A stretch of 64,000 nt of DNA from Anaeromyces robustus (lineage: Eukaryota > Neocallimastigomycota > Neocallimastigomycetes > Neocallimastigales > Neocallimastigaceae). This document shows, in pieces, positions 34,425 through 47,756 of this stretch (its first letter is position 1; the number at the start of each line of letters is the position of its first letter). The position numbers and the translations under genes are program-made. The stretch spans positions 187,501 to 251,500 of the forward strand of contig MCFG01000042.1 of assembly GCA_002104895.1 (NCBI GenBank). The letters are read 5' to 3'. The notes below the pieces were generated by a model that worked only from the letters and a program-made list of their open reading frames with translations, searched no databases and was not told the DNA's origin.

Positions 34425-34705
34425 AAAAAAAATTATTGTAAGTTAATAATAATAATAATAAACAATGACAATCTTGATATGTTTATTCATTCTTATATAA
34501 ACTATACAAATATACAAATATACAATATACAAATATTTAATTATGACTATCTATGAATAAAATGTAATGTAATACATTACTTTTAAATAAAATGCATGTA
34601 TTAAAATATTAAAGATAACTTAATTATAATAATTATTTTTATAAATAGAGTTATTATATAATATTATTTATATTAAAAAAAAATATAAAAAACCAATAAA
34701 ATATA

Positions 34706-34749
34706 ATATTACGTAATATGGTATTATACCAAATTATTTAAATAATTTG
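34706..34749. repeat. Three abutting perfect palindromes
   Basis: ATATTACGTAATAT (34706-34719), GGTATTATACC (34720-34730) and CAAATTATTTAAATAATTTG (34730-34749) follow each other directly. The middle one has an odd centre. Confidence 0.85.
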
Positions 34750-34961
34750 ATATTATTTTATTTTTTAGTTTGCTTCTCAATATTATTTTTTTATAATTAT
34801 TTTTTTTAATATAAAAAAATAATAAACTGATTTTAATTTTAAATTATAATCATTTAATAATTTTATATAAATATAATTATTTTAAATTAAAAATATTTAT
34901 AAAAAATATTTTAATATTATTAATTATTTATAATATTATATTATATTATATTTATTATTTA

Positions 34962-35321
<360 letters not shown>

Positions 35322-35851
35322 AAATATTTATAATATTTATTATTATTTATTTATTATTATTGCCTCATCTCAAATGGCATTCTTCACATCAAGTAATCCA
35401 TTATTTGAAAAGAGCAATACCTCAGAAAATAATATCAATATTATATATTGATATATAAATATCATATCATAACATAAAATTTTTTATAAGCTAAATTTAT
35501 TATTATTATTTTTATTTTTTTTTATTTAAATTTTTGTTTTATTACATTTTTTTAGTTCTTTTTATATTTTATATTTTTTTATTTAGTTATTTGTTTTAAT
35601 TTTATTTCTATTTATTTATTTTTATATAAATTTATTAAAGCTTTGAATATATATATATATATTTATATAATTTTTTTCTATTAAAAATAAAATACAAATA
35701 TATATAGTTAATATAAATATATTCTAAAATGAATTACTATGCTCAGAAAATATGTTATTATATTCAATTATAAAAAAAAAAAATAAAAGTAATAAAAAAG
35801 GAGCAATTAAAAAAACAAAATATATTTTTTTCATTAATAAAAAAAATATTT

Positions 35852-38800
35852 CTATTTTCTTCTTAATTGTTCTCCATATTCTTCAATATATTTATACATT
35901 GATGAATAATAGTAAATTTTTCCTTTGTATTCGACATCTTTATCAATTGAATAATTATAATCATTGTCCATATAAATTGGATCACATTCTAATTTATAAG
36001 TTCTACATATATATCTATATCTTATTAATATCCAATATTTTATTCCAAATGAATAATAAAGGTATGATGATACTGTAGTAAATTCAGAATTAGCTTCCCA
36101 TTCTTTTATAGTAGAATAATCTTTTACATATGGATTAAATCTTCCTGGATAATGACCATTTTCATCATAAATTCTATCTTTTTCAATATATGGTTTAATT
36201 AATGCTTTTAATTCATCAATATGTGGGAAAAGAATATCAGGATTAAAGACTTTGGTAATAACATTTTGAAGAATTTTATTAAAACGTGTAGGATCTTGAA
36301 AAATTAAAATATTTGTTAAATGAGAATTTGACATAAATTCTTCTATAGTATAAACTGGATGCATTTTTCTTCCACTTATATCTAAATCAAAATCATGTGA
36401 TAAATATAACCATTTGGCATTCTTTGGTTTAAATATAAAATAATTATGACCATTTTGATAATGATCCCATCCTCCTGTTAAAAATTCAATTGCCATTTCT
36501 GTTAAAAATTGATCAATATCAAATATATCTTCTATATCTGATGCTGAATTGGCATTATTTAAAGTATTAATAAATTCATCCCATTCTAATGTATCTAATA
36601 TATCATCATTTTCATTTTCACAGAATGAATCATTTCCTGTTAATCGAGAACCTTCACATTTATATAATGAAGTAGTATCTTTTTCACCATATTCAAATTC
36701 AACCCATGATAATTTAAATAAATCTGTTAATACGTATAATCCCATATATTCATCATTAATATATAAAGTTATATAATTAGCAGATAATGAAGGAACTCCT
36801 AAACGATTATGAATATCAGAAACAAGTTTAGTTCTTAATAAAGTAGGATCAACAGTATCAGGACGTAATTTTAATTGAGTACGACCATATAAATTTTTCT
36901 TTCCACGAATCTTTACTTTAAATTGAGGTTTTGATAACTTTCTACAAAGTCCTCCACTTAATGAAAAAGTTACTTTATCAAAACTACTTTCTTTTCTATT
37001 GTTTTTTTTTTAAATAAAAGATGGTATATTAATATTAAAAGTTTTTTTATTTTTATTTTAGTTATTTAATTATTATATTTTTAATTACGTATATTTTAAA
37101 TATATAATAAAATAAAAAAAATTCTTATTTAATTATATTCAATATTTATTATAATTATAATATATATATTAATAAAAATTACCCATTAATCTTTACAATC
37201 ATTGTAGCATTTTTCGTTTTAAAATTACTTCCATAAATATCTGGAATATCATTTATGTCAATATTCATTTCAAAATGTTGTTTTATAAAATTATTCACAT
37301 CTGTTTTATCGATATATAACTTTCCATCATCATTTCTTGAAATAAATTTATACTTAACTATTGATTTTGTAAATTCATTGTGAGTATTAATATTGTCATA
37401 ATTAATATTACTAGAAATTGACATCAAAATTTTCAATAAATTAAAATCTTTATTACTTTGATATACATATAAATATAAATATTCATTTTTAATATTAAAA
37501 TCAAAATATGGATAATCTTCTTCTTTAAATTTAAATCCTGTAATGATTTCATCTACATCAAATTCAGCATAACCAGTATCTGAAACCTTTAATTCTGATA
37601 AATTTTCTTTAAAATTAAGGGTAGGACATAATTCTTTAAGATTATATTTTTTTAAATTATTAAGTGTTTCAATTGTTTCATTGAAAATATTATTAAATTG
37701 ATTTGGTCTTATGAAAATATCATATGTAAGTTGATTATAATCATAAATATCTATACAATAATTATTCATATTATCCAAATATAAAAATTTATAAGGATAT
37801 AAAATTTGTTGAATTGGAGCAATTTCTTCTTTATATTCAAATGGAGTAATATCAGCAAGTGTTTTATAAACATTTAATAAATTAAAATCTTTATTACTTT
37901 GTATTATAAACAAATCAAAATCTTTATTTTCAAAATTAAATAATTTATTTTTATAGTCTTCTTTAAAATGAAATCCTTTCATTATTTCATCAATATTTAT
38001 TTCTGTAATACCATTATCAGAAATTTTTAATTCTGGTAATTCTTCTTTAAAATTAAATGATGGATATATTTCTGTAAAATTATATGATTTGAATGTTTCA
38101 AGATTTGAATTAATTTCTTTTATTACAAGATTGTATTTTTCAAGTATCATTTCAATTGAATTAGAATGAAGAGTATTCGTATAAAATTCCATAAATCTTT
38201 TATATGATTTATTATCAAAATAATAGTTTCCGTCTTCTTTTAAAATAACAAATTTAAATTTTGATAGATAAACTTTAAAATTAATATCACTATGATAAGA
38301 TTTAAAAGTTGTTAAATCAGCCATAGTTTTTAAAATCTTCAAAATATTAAATTCCTTATTACTTTTATAAACTTCTACAAGAAAATCATTTTCTGTACCT
38401 AAATTTTCCATACAATAGTTACAATTATTTGGATCAAATTCAAATTCTTTAATAACTTTCTTTAAATCAAATTGTGAAATACCATTTTCATTTATTTTCA
38501 ATTCTGGAAATTCCTTTTTAAAATTATAATTTGGGAATATTTTATTAAAATTATAATTTTTAATAAGATATAATCCTTTTCTTAATCCTCGTATTATATC
38601 ATCATATAATCTTAAATTTGACATTTGACGTTCGTATAATTTATCATTATTATTTTCAATATCATTTCTAATATTATACATCCAATCACTGTAGAAATAA
38701 TCTTTTAATGCATCTAAATCATCAACAGGCATTTTATTATCATATATATTTATAAATGATTGATATGAATTTTTATCAAAGGTATAAATATTATTATTTT

Positions 38801-40076
38801 CATTTTTTGAAATAAATTTGAAATATACCAATCTTCTTGTAAGTTCATCATCAATTTTTGAATTATTAAAGGTTGTAATATTGGCAAGAGTAATTAAAAT
38901 ATTCAATATATCAAAATTTGGATTACTTTGATGAACCATAATATTAAGATCATTATAATCATAACCTATCTCAAAAGAAATATAATCTTCTAAATTAAAT
39001 TTAAATTGTTTCATTATACTATCAATATCTATATTAGAAATACCTTTTTTATTGACTTTTAAATTTGGTAATTTTTTAGAAAAATCGAAATTTGGATATA
39101 CTTCATTAAAGTTACATTTTTTAATAATTCTAATTTTCTTTTCATTTTTTTTTGAATTTCTTTTAAATGACCATATAGTCTTTCAAGATGTTTTTCTTCA
39201 AGATTATAAGATGTAATATCATCATCAATTGATTCTTCATCAATATATGTTTTTAAAAATTCATTATAATCATTTTTATTTACATAAAGTTTTCCATCCT
39301 TATCTTTAATGATAAATTTATATAAAACCAATTTTCTTTTAAGAGTATTATCCATATCACTAGTAGTAAAAGTAGTCATATTAGCTAGTTTCATTAAAAG
39401 ATCTATAATATTATATTTACTATTACTTTGTAAGACTATAAGTTTTAAATCATATAAAATATAATCTAAATCAATATTGTAAAAATAATCCATTGTTTCG
39501 AAGCTAAATTCTTTTAGTATTTCTTCTTCATTTAAATTTGAATAACCTTTGTTACTAATTTTTAAAAATGGAAATTCATTAATATTAAAATTTGGATATT
39601 CTTTATTGAAATCACATACTTTTAAAAGTGTTAAAATTTTTACAAGTTCATCTTTAATAATATCTAAATCATCAGTAAGATTATCTAAATGTTTATAATA
39701 TTCATCTTTTATATAAAATAAAGGATCATTAGAATCATTTCCATTAGAAAGAAAAGTTATAGTGTTATATTTTGGAGTAGTATACAATTTTAATAAATTG
39801 AATTCATCTTCAGGTATATAAATTTTAAAAGTAGAAACTTCATTATCCATTTTTTCAAATAGTTCGGCTCTTTGTCCTTTATTTATAAATGAAGATTCAC
39901 ATAAAACACAGTATACTAATAAATGAAAAATATGGAAAATGAAAAAAAAAAAAAAATTTTTAATAAAAAATAATATATATTATTTTTATAATTATATAAA
40001 AAATTGTAGCTATTATATATAAATAATTATTTTATTTACCTTTTAATAAAACTGTGATAAATAAAATAAGCATCAT
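35852..40076 (-). CDS. CotH-family secreted protein A, frameshifted in the large exon
   Basis: Exons are 40040-40076, 37183-39915 and 35852-36995, minus strand. The 37-base first exon encodes MMLILFITVLLK; joined to VYCVLCESSF it forms a signal peptide. Exon 2 carries CotH-type DNEVSTFKIYIPEDEF and five modules of about 145 residues (pattern YPNFDF...LPNLK...G...IMxxFKF...VYQSNxxFNLLKI). Exon 3 holds the CotH domain: KPQFKVKIRGKKNLYGRTQL, LYINDEYMGLYVLTD, GGWDHYQNGHNYF and LSHDFDLD, so the putative catalytic and metal Asp are present. Relative to its paralogues, one A is missing in the A6 run at 39117-39122 (minus strand), which breaks the frame between modules 1 and 2; the length sum also fails by one base. 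It is either a pseudogene or a homopolymer sequencing error. Without the shift it would be 1304 aa. Confidence 0.85.
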
Positions 40077-41987
40077 TTTTTTATATATTAAATCTATATA
40101 TAAACTTAATATTATTATTTTTGAAAAAAATATATATATTGTATTTAATTATTTTTTATTGAATTATTAATTTATAATATTTTGAAAATTTTTATATATT
40201 ACCCTTTAATATTTATAAGTATTTATTCTTTAAATTTTTTTTAGTTTTATAATTTATATTAATTTTTTATATGTATTGCTTATTAATTAGTATTAATTTT
40301 TTTTATTATATTTAATTTTTTATGTTTCCTTTTTTTTTTAATTCTTTAATATATATATATTTTTTTTTAAACCTTTTTAATTTAAAAAAGAAAAGGTTTA
40401 ATTATATATTATTTATAAATTATGGAAAATTATAGATTATTCTATTTTTTTTGTGAAGTAATAATTATATATAATAAAAAATTTATAATAAAAAATTTTT
40501 TTACCAGATGAATAAATAAATTTAATCAAATAATAAATTATTAATTATAATATTTATTTTTTTTTAATTTGCATAAATTTTTTTTTTAAAAAAATGGAGA
40601 TTATATATATATATATATAATAATATTGTAGATTATATATATAAATAGAAAATGAATATTTCATTTTATCTTTTTATTTAAACTTATCGAAATATAACGG
40701 TAATTATTGGAATAAAATATTTTTTTTATTTTAAATAAACAATTAAAAAGTTAAAAAAATTATATATATTGATATTTTTTTTTTTTCAATTAGTATATAT
40801 AATTTTTATAAATATAATCAATAAGGATAATAAAAATATAAAGTATTTTTTATACTACTAAATAATTCTCATTTTCTAAGTATAATAATTAGAAGTTATA
40901 TAATATTATTAATTATGCATATATCTGTATTTATATTTATATACATAATATTTTAACTACTTTTTTTATATTTATTTTCTCATATTTTTTTTTTATTTAA
41001 AACTATATAAATAATATATAGCATAATAAATTATTCTAAAATATAATAATTATAAACATTTTTAAATGGAATTTATTATAAAATTATTCTTTAATTAATA
41101 TAAATATATAAATTCCATTTATATATTTATATTAATTATTTTTTAATTATATATTTTTTTTTTTTGCATTTTTTTTATTTTAAATGATTTTTCTTTTTTT
41201 CTTTTTTTTTTTTTAATTTTTATATATAATTAGTCTTCTTTTTTTCTTTTTCTTTTTTCATGTTTGACAGTGATAATGCAAATACGGTAAAAAAAAAAAA
41301 AATTTTATATTATATTTAAATTATGCAGAGACTTAACAAATCGTATTAAAATTTTTAATTTTAATTTTTTAATTTTAAATTATATATATATTAAAATTAA
41401 ATAATTTTTATGTCATTTATGGACAAAAAATTGAAATTAAAGAAAAAAAAAGAAAAAAAGAAAAAAACAACTTTTTTCCCTATTTAAACAAATAATTAGA
41501 AACAACTAAATAAATTTTATAATAAAATCCATTTAAAAATTACTTATACTTTAAAAGATTTATTAAATCTAAAATTATTTGATTTTATCTTACCTATAAT
41601 ATATAATATTTATTCTATTATAGATTTATATGATATTTTAAATAAAAAATATTAATATATATATATATATTTAATTTAGTTATACAATAAAAACATTTAA
41701 TATTAAGTTTTTCAACTATTAATACTATTAATAACTTTTAATATTGCTTAATACATTATATCATCAATATTCTTATTATTATTAATACATAATTAACAAT
41801 TTTCATGATAATATATATTAACATATTTTATGAAATATTTTTAAAATATTTATTTATATATTAATTTTTATTTATTTATTTATGTTTTTTATTTATATTT
41901 TTTATTTATGTTTTTTATTTATATTATTTGTTTATGTTTTTTATTTATTTATTTATGTTTTTTATTTATATTATTTGTTTATGTTTT

Positions 41988-42018
<31 letters not shown>

Positions 42019-42592
42019 TGTTTTTTATTTATATTATTTGTTTATGTTTTCTATTTATTTATTTATTTATGTTTTTTATTTATATTATTTGTTTATGTTT
42101 TTTATTTATTTATCTATTTATTTATTTCTATCTATTTATTTATTTTTATCTATTAAAATAATTTATATAAAAAAATTCTGGTTTAAAATTTACTAATTAT
42201 TTTTTTTTTAAAAAATAATGATTAGTAAATATTGATATATTTTATATATATTAATAATTTATATATATTAATTAATATTATAGTATTATATCTTTTGATT
42301 ATATTAGATGTATTTTTTTTTATAATAGTATAGGTTAAAGCATAAATAATAATTTAATTCATTATATTTATAAAAATGAGATGGAATAATAAGAATGTTA
42401 ATATTTATAAAAAAAATAAATATTATTGATAATAATAACAACAACAACAATAATATTTTTCATATATATATATATATATATTTTATTTTTTTTAAGTAAT
42501 ATTTTGAAATAAAATATATTATATTTAAAAGTATAATATTATTATTATTATTTAATTTATTTTTTTTATAAATATATATTTTACTTTATTCT
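40077..42592. other. Intergenic spacer between CotH A and CotH B
   Basis: 2.5 kb, very A/T-rich. It includes the CotH A promoter at its left edge and the TTTA/TTTATG repeat block at 41868-42160. A GC-containing patch near 41262-41290 (TTTGACAGTGATAATGCAAA) shows no coding potential. Confidence 0.55.
41868..42160. repeat. (TTTA)n with repeated TTTATGTTTTTTATTTATA units
   Basis: Tetranucleotide repeat in TTTA orientation, broken by recurrent ATGTTTTTTATTTATATTAT and TTGTTTATG variants. All three plus-strand frames stay open through it, giving artefact Phe/Tyr/Leu-rich frames. Confidence 0.92.
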
Positions 42593-43996
42593 TCAGTTTT
42601 CTTCATATTCTTCAATTCTTTCTTCACATTCTTCAGTTTTTTCTTCATATTCTCTAATTTGTTCTCCATATTCTTCTATATATTTATATGTAGATGGATA
42701 ATAATTAATTATATCCATATATTCTACATTTTTATTGATTACATATTTATAATTATTATCCATATAAATTGGATCACATTCCATTTTAAGAGTATTACAT
42801 ACATATCTATATTTCATTAATATCCAATATTTAATACCAAATGAATAATAAAAGTATGTTGGTACTGTAGTATATTCACAATTAGCTTCCCATTGTTCCA
42901 TAGTGAAAAAATCAAAATCATTTAATTTATATCTTCCTGGATAATTTCCATTTTCATCTGGTGTTTTATCTTTTTCAATATATAGTTTAATTAATGCTTT
43001 TAATTCATCAATATGTGGGAAAAGAATAGTAGGATTAAAAACATTTATAACAATATTTTTAAGAATTTGTATAAAAGGTTCAGGGTCTTGTAAAATTAAA
43101 ATATCTATTAAATGACTATTTGTGAAAAAATCTTCATAAGAACTAATTGGATGTGCATTATATCCACTAAGATCTAAATCGAAATCATGTGATAAGTATA
43201 ACCATTTTCCATTTTTTGGTTTAAACATTATATAATTATGGGCATTTTGATAATGTTCCCATCCTCCTGTTAAATATTCAATTGCCATTTCTGTTAAAAA
43301 TTGATTAATATCAAATATATCTTCTATATCTGATGCTGAATTGGCATTTTCTAAAATATTAACGAATTCATCAATTTCAGTTATACTAATTTGTATGTCA
43401 TCATTTTCATTTTTACATTCATTTATATCTTTTGTTAAATAAGAATGATCACATTTATATAATGAAGTAGCATTTTTTTCACCATATTCATATTCAACCC
43501 ATGATAATTTATATATATCAGTTAATATATATAAACCCATATATTCATCATTAATATATAAAGTTGTATAACCTGCAGATAATGAAGGAACTCCTATACG
43601 ATTATGTATATCAGAAATAATTTTTGATCTTAATTGTGTAGGATCAATAGTATCAGGACGTAATTTTAATTGAGTACGTCCATATAAATCTTTTTTTCCA
43701 CGAATCTTTACCTTAAACTGTGGTTTTGATAAACTTCTAGAAAGTTTTCCACTTAATGAAAAAGTAACTTTATCAAAGTTAATTTCTTTTCTAATATTTT
43801 TTTTATAAATAAAAATAAAAATAAAAATAAAAATAAAAATAAAATTAAATATAAAAATAAAAATAAAAATAAAAATAATTAATATTATAAAAATATTTCT
43901 TTTTATTTTTAATTATTAAATTATATTAAATTATATTATATTATATATGAATGCAAAATAAGTTATTATTATTATTATTATTGTTATATATTATTA

Positions 43997-44038
<42 letters not shown>

Positions 44039-47000
44039 TAATAATAATAATGAATAATAATAATAATTCATTATATTATAATTATATATACTAATAATAA
44101 ATAAAACTTACCCATTAATATTAACAATCATTGTAGCATTTTTTGTTTTAAAATTATTACTTATTAAAGATTCAGTATTATCATCAATGATATCACCGTT
44201 ACTACTATCATTAATGTTGTCATCATCATTATTATCATCATTAAAAGTTTGAGAGATGAAAATATCATAATGTGAATCATCAATCGTTAAGAATCCATCG
44301 TCATTTCTTCTAATAAATGAATACTTTGCTATTGTTTTTGTAAATTCATTATGAGTATTAAAATCACTGTAATCAATGTTATTTGAAATTATCATTAAAA
44401 TTTTTAATAAATTAAAATTTTTATTACTTTGATAAACATATAAATATAAATATTCATTTTCAATATTAAAATCTAAATATGGATAATCTTCTTCTTTAAA
44501 TTTAAATCCTTTAATGATTTCATCAACATTAATTTTAGAGTAACCATCATTGGAAACATTTAATTCTGGTAATTTTTCTTCAAAATCAAGAGTAGGACAT
44601 AATTCTTTAAGATTATATTTTTTTAAATTATTAAGAGTTTCAATAATTTCATGAGAAATATTATTAAATTGATTTGATCTTATGAAGGTATCATATTTAA
44701 ATTGATTATATTCATACATATCTATAAAATAATTATTCATATTATCTAAATAAATAAATTTATATGGACATAAAATTTGTTGAATTGGTTCAATTTCTTC
44801 ACTATATTCAAATGTAGTAATATTAGTAAGAGTTTGATAAATATTTAATAAATTAAAATCTTTATTACTTTGATATACATATAATTCAAAATCTTTATTA
44901 TCATTATTAAATCTTTTATTTTCATATTCTTTTTCATCAAATTGAAAACCTTGCATTATTTCATCTATATTGATTTCTGAAATACCATTATCAGATACTT
45001 TTAATTCTGGTAATTTTTCTTTAAAATTAAATGATGGATATAATTCTGTAAAGTTATAGGATTTGAAAGTTTCAAGATCTGAATTAATTTTTTTTTGTAT
45101 TTTATCTAATTCTTCACGCAATATGAATAATGGAGTTTCATCTAAATAATATTTATATCTATTCATAAATTTTATATATGAATTATTATCAAAATAATAT
45201 TTTCCATCTTCTTTTAGAATAACACATTTGAATATAGATAATTTATAAGTAAATTCACTATCGTTACTAATATATGTAAAAGTAGATAGATCGGCCAGAA
45301 TTTTTGAAAGCTTTATAATATTGAAATTTGGATTACTTTGAAAAATTTCTATAAGAACATCATTTTCTGTACATAAATTCTCTATACAATAATTACAATT
45401 ATTTGGATCAAAATTAAATTCTTTAATGACTTGTTCTAAATTATATTGTGGAAATCCATCTTCACTAATTAATAATTCAGGAAATTCTTCTTTAAAATTA
45501 TAATTTGGATATTCTTCAATAAAATTTATTTGTTGAATAGAGTATAACATGGTGTATAAATAACATAACTTTTCTTTATAATTATATAAATTATTCATTT
45601 GACGTTCATAAAATTCATCATTATTATTCTCAACAATATTTATGCTATAATCTTTTGATAAATAATCCTTTATATAACTTGAGTCATTCATATTTAATTT
45701 ATTATTATAAATATTGTTAAAATATTGATATGATTTATTATCAAAGGTATAAATATTATTATTTTCATCTTTGGAAATAAATTTGAAATATACCAATCTT
45801 CTTGTAAGTTCATCATCAATTTTTGAATTATTAAAGGTTGTAATATTGGCAAGAGTAATTAAAATATTCAATATATCAAATTTTGGATTACTTTGGTAAA
45901 CCATAATATTTAAATCATTATAATTATAACCTAGTTCAAAAGAAATATAATCTTCTAAATTAAATTTAAATCCTTCCATTATATTATCAATATTTAAATT
46001 AGCAAAACCATTTTCATTAATTTTTAAATTTGGTAATTCTTTAGAAAAATCGAAATTTGGATATACCTCTTTAAAATTACATTTATTTAATAATTCTAAT
46101 TTTCTTTTCATATTTTTTTTAATTTCTTTTAAATGGCCATATATTCTTTCAAAATGTTTTTCTTGTATATTATAAGGTGTGATTTCATCATAACTAGAAT
46201 TTTCTGATAAATAATTTTGGAAAGATTCATTATACTCATCTTCATTTATAAAAAATTTGCCATCTACAGGATTTTGAAGTATAAATTTATAAAAAAATAA
46301 TTCATTTTTAAGATGATTATCCATTTCACTATTAGTGAAAGTAGTTAAATGGGATAAAGTTATTAAAAGAGATAAAATATTATATTTTTTATTACTATTT
46401 AAGATAGCTATTTTTAAATCATCATAATAATAATCATAATCCATATCAATATAGTATATTGCATCAAAGTTAAATTCTTTTAATATTTCTTCTTCATTAA
46501 AAATGGGATAACCTTTACTTGTAAAATTTAAATATGAATATTTGTTAAAATCTAAATTAGGATATTCTTTTTTTAAATTATACAATTTTAAAAGTGGCAA
46601 TATTTTTTCAATTTCTTGTTTAAAAGCAATTATATCATAATTTATCGAATTTATATGGAATTCAAATGTTTCTAAATTATCAGCATTAATTGGATTAAAA
46701 GAACCACCACTACCACTATCTGTATCTCTTGGAGCAGTAATATTTTTTAAAAAACTAAATTCAATTTCAGGTAAATAAATTTTAAATGTAGAAACTTCAT
46801 TATCCATTTTTTCAAAGAGTTGAGCTCTTTGTCCATTATTAATAAAAGAAGATTCACATAATACACAGCATACTAATGTAAATAGAAAGAAATAAAGAAA
46901 ATTTATTTATTTTTTTTTTTTTTTAAAAAAGAGTTAAAGTTATTATAAGAAAAATATTTTTTTTATAATTGTTAATATATATAAAAATAATTAATATTTT

Positions 47001-47043
47001 ATATACCTTTTAATAAAACTGTGATAATTAAAACAACCAACAT
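42593..47043 (-). CDS. CotH-family secreted protein B, intact frame, Glu at presumed catalytic Asp
   Basis: Exons 47007-47043, 44112-46872 and 42593-43790 sum to 3996 bases, or 1331 aa in one frame. Signal peptide MLVVLIITVLLKVCCVLC spans intron 1. The five ~145-residue modules lie at about 80-920, followed by NATMIVNING split by the phase-2 intron. The CotH domain (about 925-1310) contains FKVKIRGKKDLYGRTQLKLR, INDEYMGLYILTD, GGWEHYQNAHNY and LSHDFDLDLSG. Residue 1111 is Glu (codon GAA) where the three paralogues have Asp in WDHYQN; from spacing this Asp matches the catalytic Asp of Bacillus CotH. The C-terminus has an extra Glu-rich repeat (EYEEKTEECEERIEEYEE) absent elsewhere. Bacillus CotH is a secreted-protein kinase of spore coats; the substrate here is unknown. 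Confidence 0.9.
43791..44111 (-). other. Intron 2 of CotH B
   Basis: A 321-base phase-2 intron, GGGTAA-type donor and TTAG acceptor on the minus strand. It holds AAATAAA iterations (about 43805-43880) and (AAT)n (about 43995-44060). Confidence 0.85.
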
Positions 47044-47513
47044 TTTTATTTTACTTTAGTTATAATTTTTTAATTTTTATTAATTATTCATTAATATTTT
47101 ATTTTATTGTTTTTATATTTTTTATTTTTTTTTCTTTCCTTTTTTTTTTTTTTTTTTTTTTCTATATTTTTTTATTAATTTTCTGTCTATCTTTTTTATT
47201 TTTTTAGTTAACTTTTTTTGTAGTTAATTTTTTTTATATAATTTATTTTTGTTAATATTTTTTTTTTTTTTTTGTTAATATTTTTGTTTTTTTTATTTTT
47301 TTTTTTTTATTTTTCAATTTTTGAGAAAAAAAGTTCTTTTTATATTATGTAAATAATAATAAATAAACTTGTGGTGATTTTTTGTAGATAAAACAAGAAA
47401 AAAAAAAAAAAGAAAAAAGGAATGTGGTGAGGTTACACAAAATATAAAAATAAATTAAAAAATGCAATACAATGAAATTAATTCAGCCATTTTTTTTTTT
47501 AATTATATTATTA
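47012..47513. repeat. Duplicated CotH B 5' region, unit 1 (active promoter side)
   Basis: This roughly 500-base segment covers most of CotH B exon 1 plus its upstream region and is repeated at 47757-48257. Shared landmarks are AATAAAACTGTGATAATTAA (exon 1), ATTTTCTGTCTATCTTTTT, GGAATGTGGTGAGGTTACAC and AATTAATTCAGCCATTTT. Confidence 0.85.
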
Positions 47514-47743
47514 AAGATGGTGGTACATTTCGAAAATTTGTATTTCGAAAACTTGTATTTCGTAAAAGAGCATTTCGGAAAATATGGCGCATTAAAATGT
47601 AATAAAAAAAATTAATAAATAAATTATAAAATAAATAATTATTTATTAAATTTTTAATGAAATTTAGTGGCTTTAAATAAAAATCAAACCATTTTACGAA
47701 GTATAAGTTTACGAAATACAAATTTTCGAAATACAACTCTCCC
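47514..47743. mobile_element. MITE-like 230-bp element with terminal inverted repeats
   Basis: Inserted between the two copies of the CotH B 5' duplication. The ends are inverted repeats of about 45 bp built from 15-base units (ATTTCGAAAATTTGT and variants). A block of 21 bases starting ATTTCGAAAATTTG at 47527-47547 is matched exactly in reverse complement on the right (about 47712-47732). Both flanks carry ATTATTA (47507-47513 and 47744-47750), a candidate 7-bp target-site duplication, though low in complexity. The other duplicate unit continues through this site without the insert. It encodes no transposase; a spurious small frame on the minus strand reflects the 15-base periodicity. The superfamily is not assignable. 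Confidence 0.6.
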
Positions 47744-47756
47744 ATTATTAGATTAT

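Noticed and set aside
39059-39850. Reading CotH A as two separate genes
   Set aside because: The two parts are collinear with single exons in CotH B and D, and one missing base explains the break; there is no promoter or spacer between them.
47503-47745. 80-codon frame with FRNALLRNTSFRNTNFRN, resembling a pentapeptide-repeat protein
   Set aside because: The 5-residue periodicity comes from the 15-base units in the inverted ends of the MITE-like element; the frame is bounded by the element.
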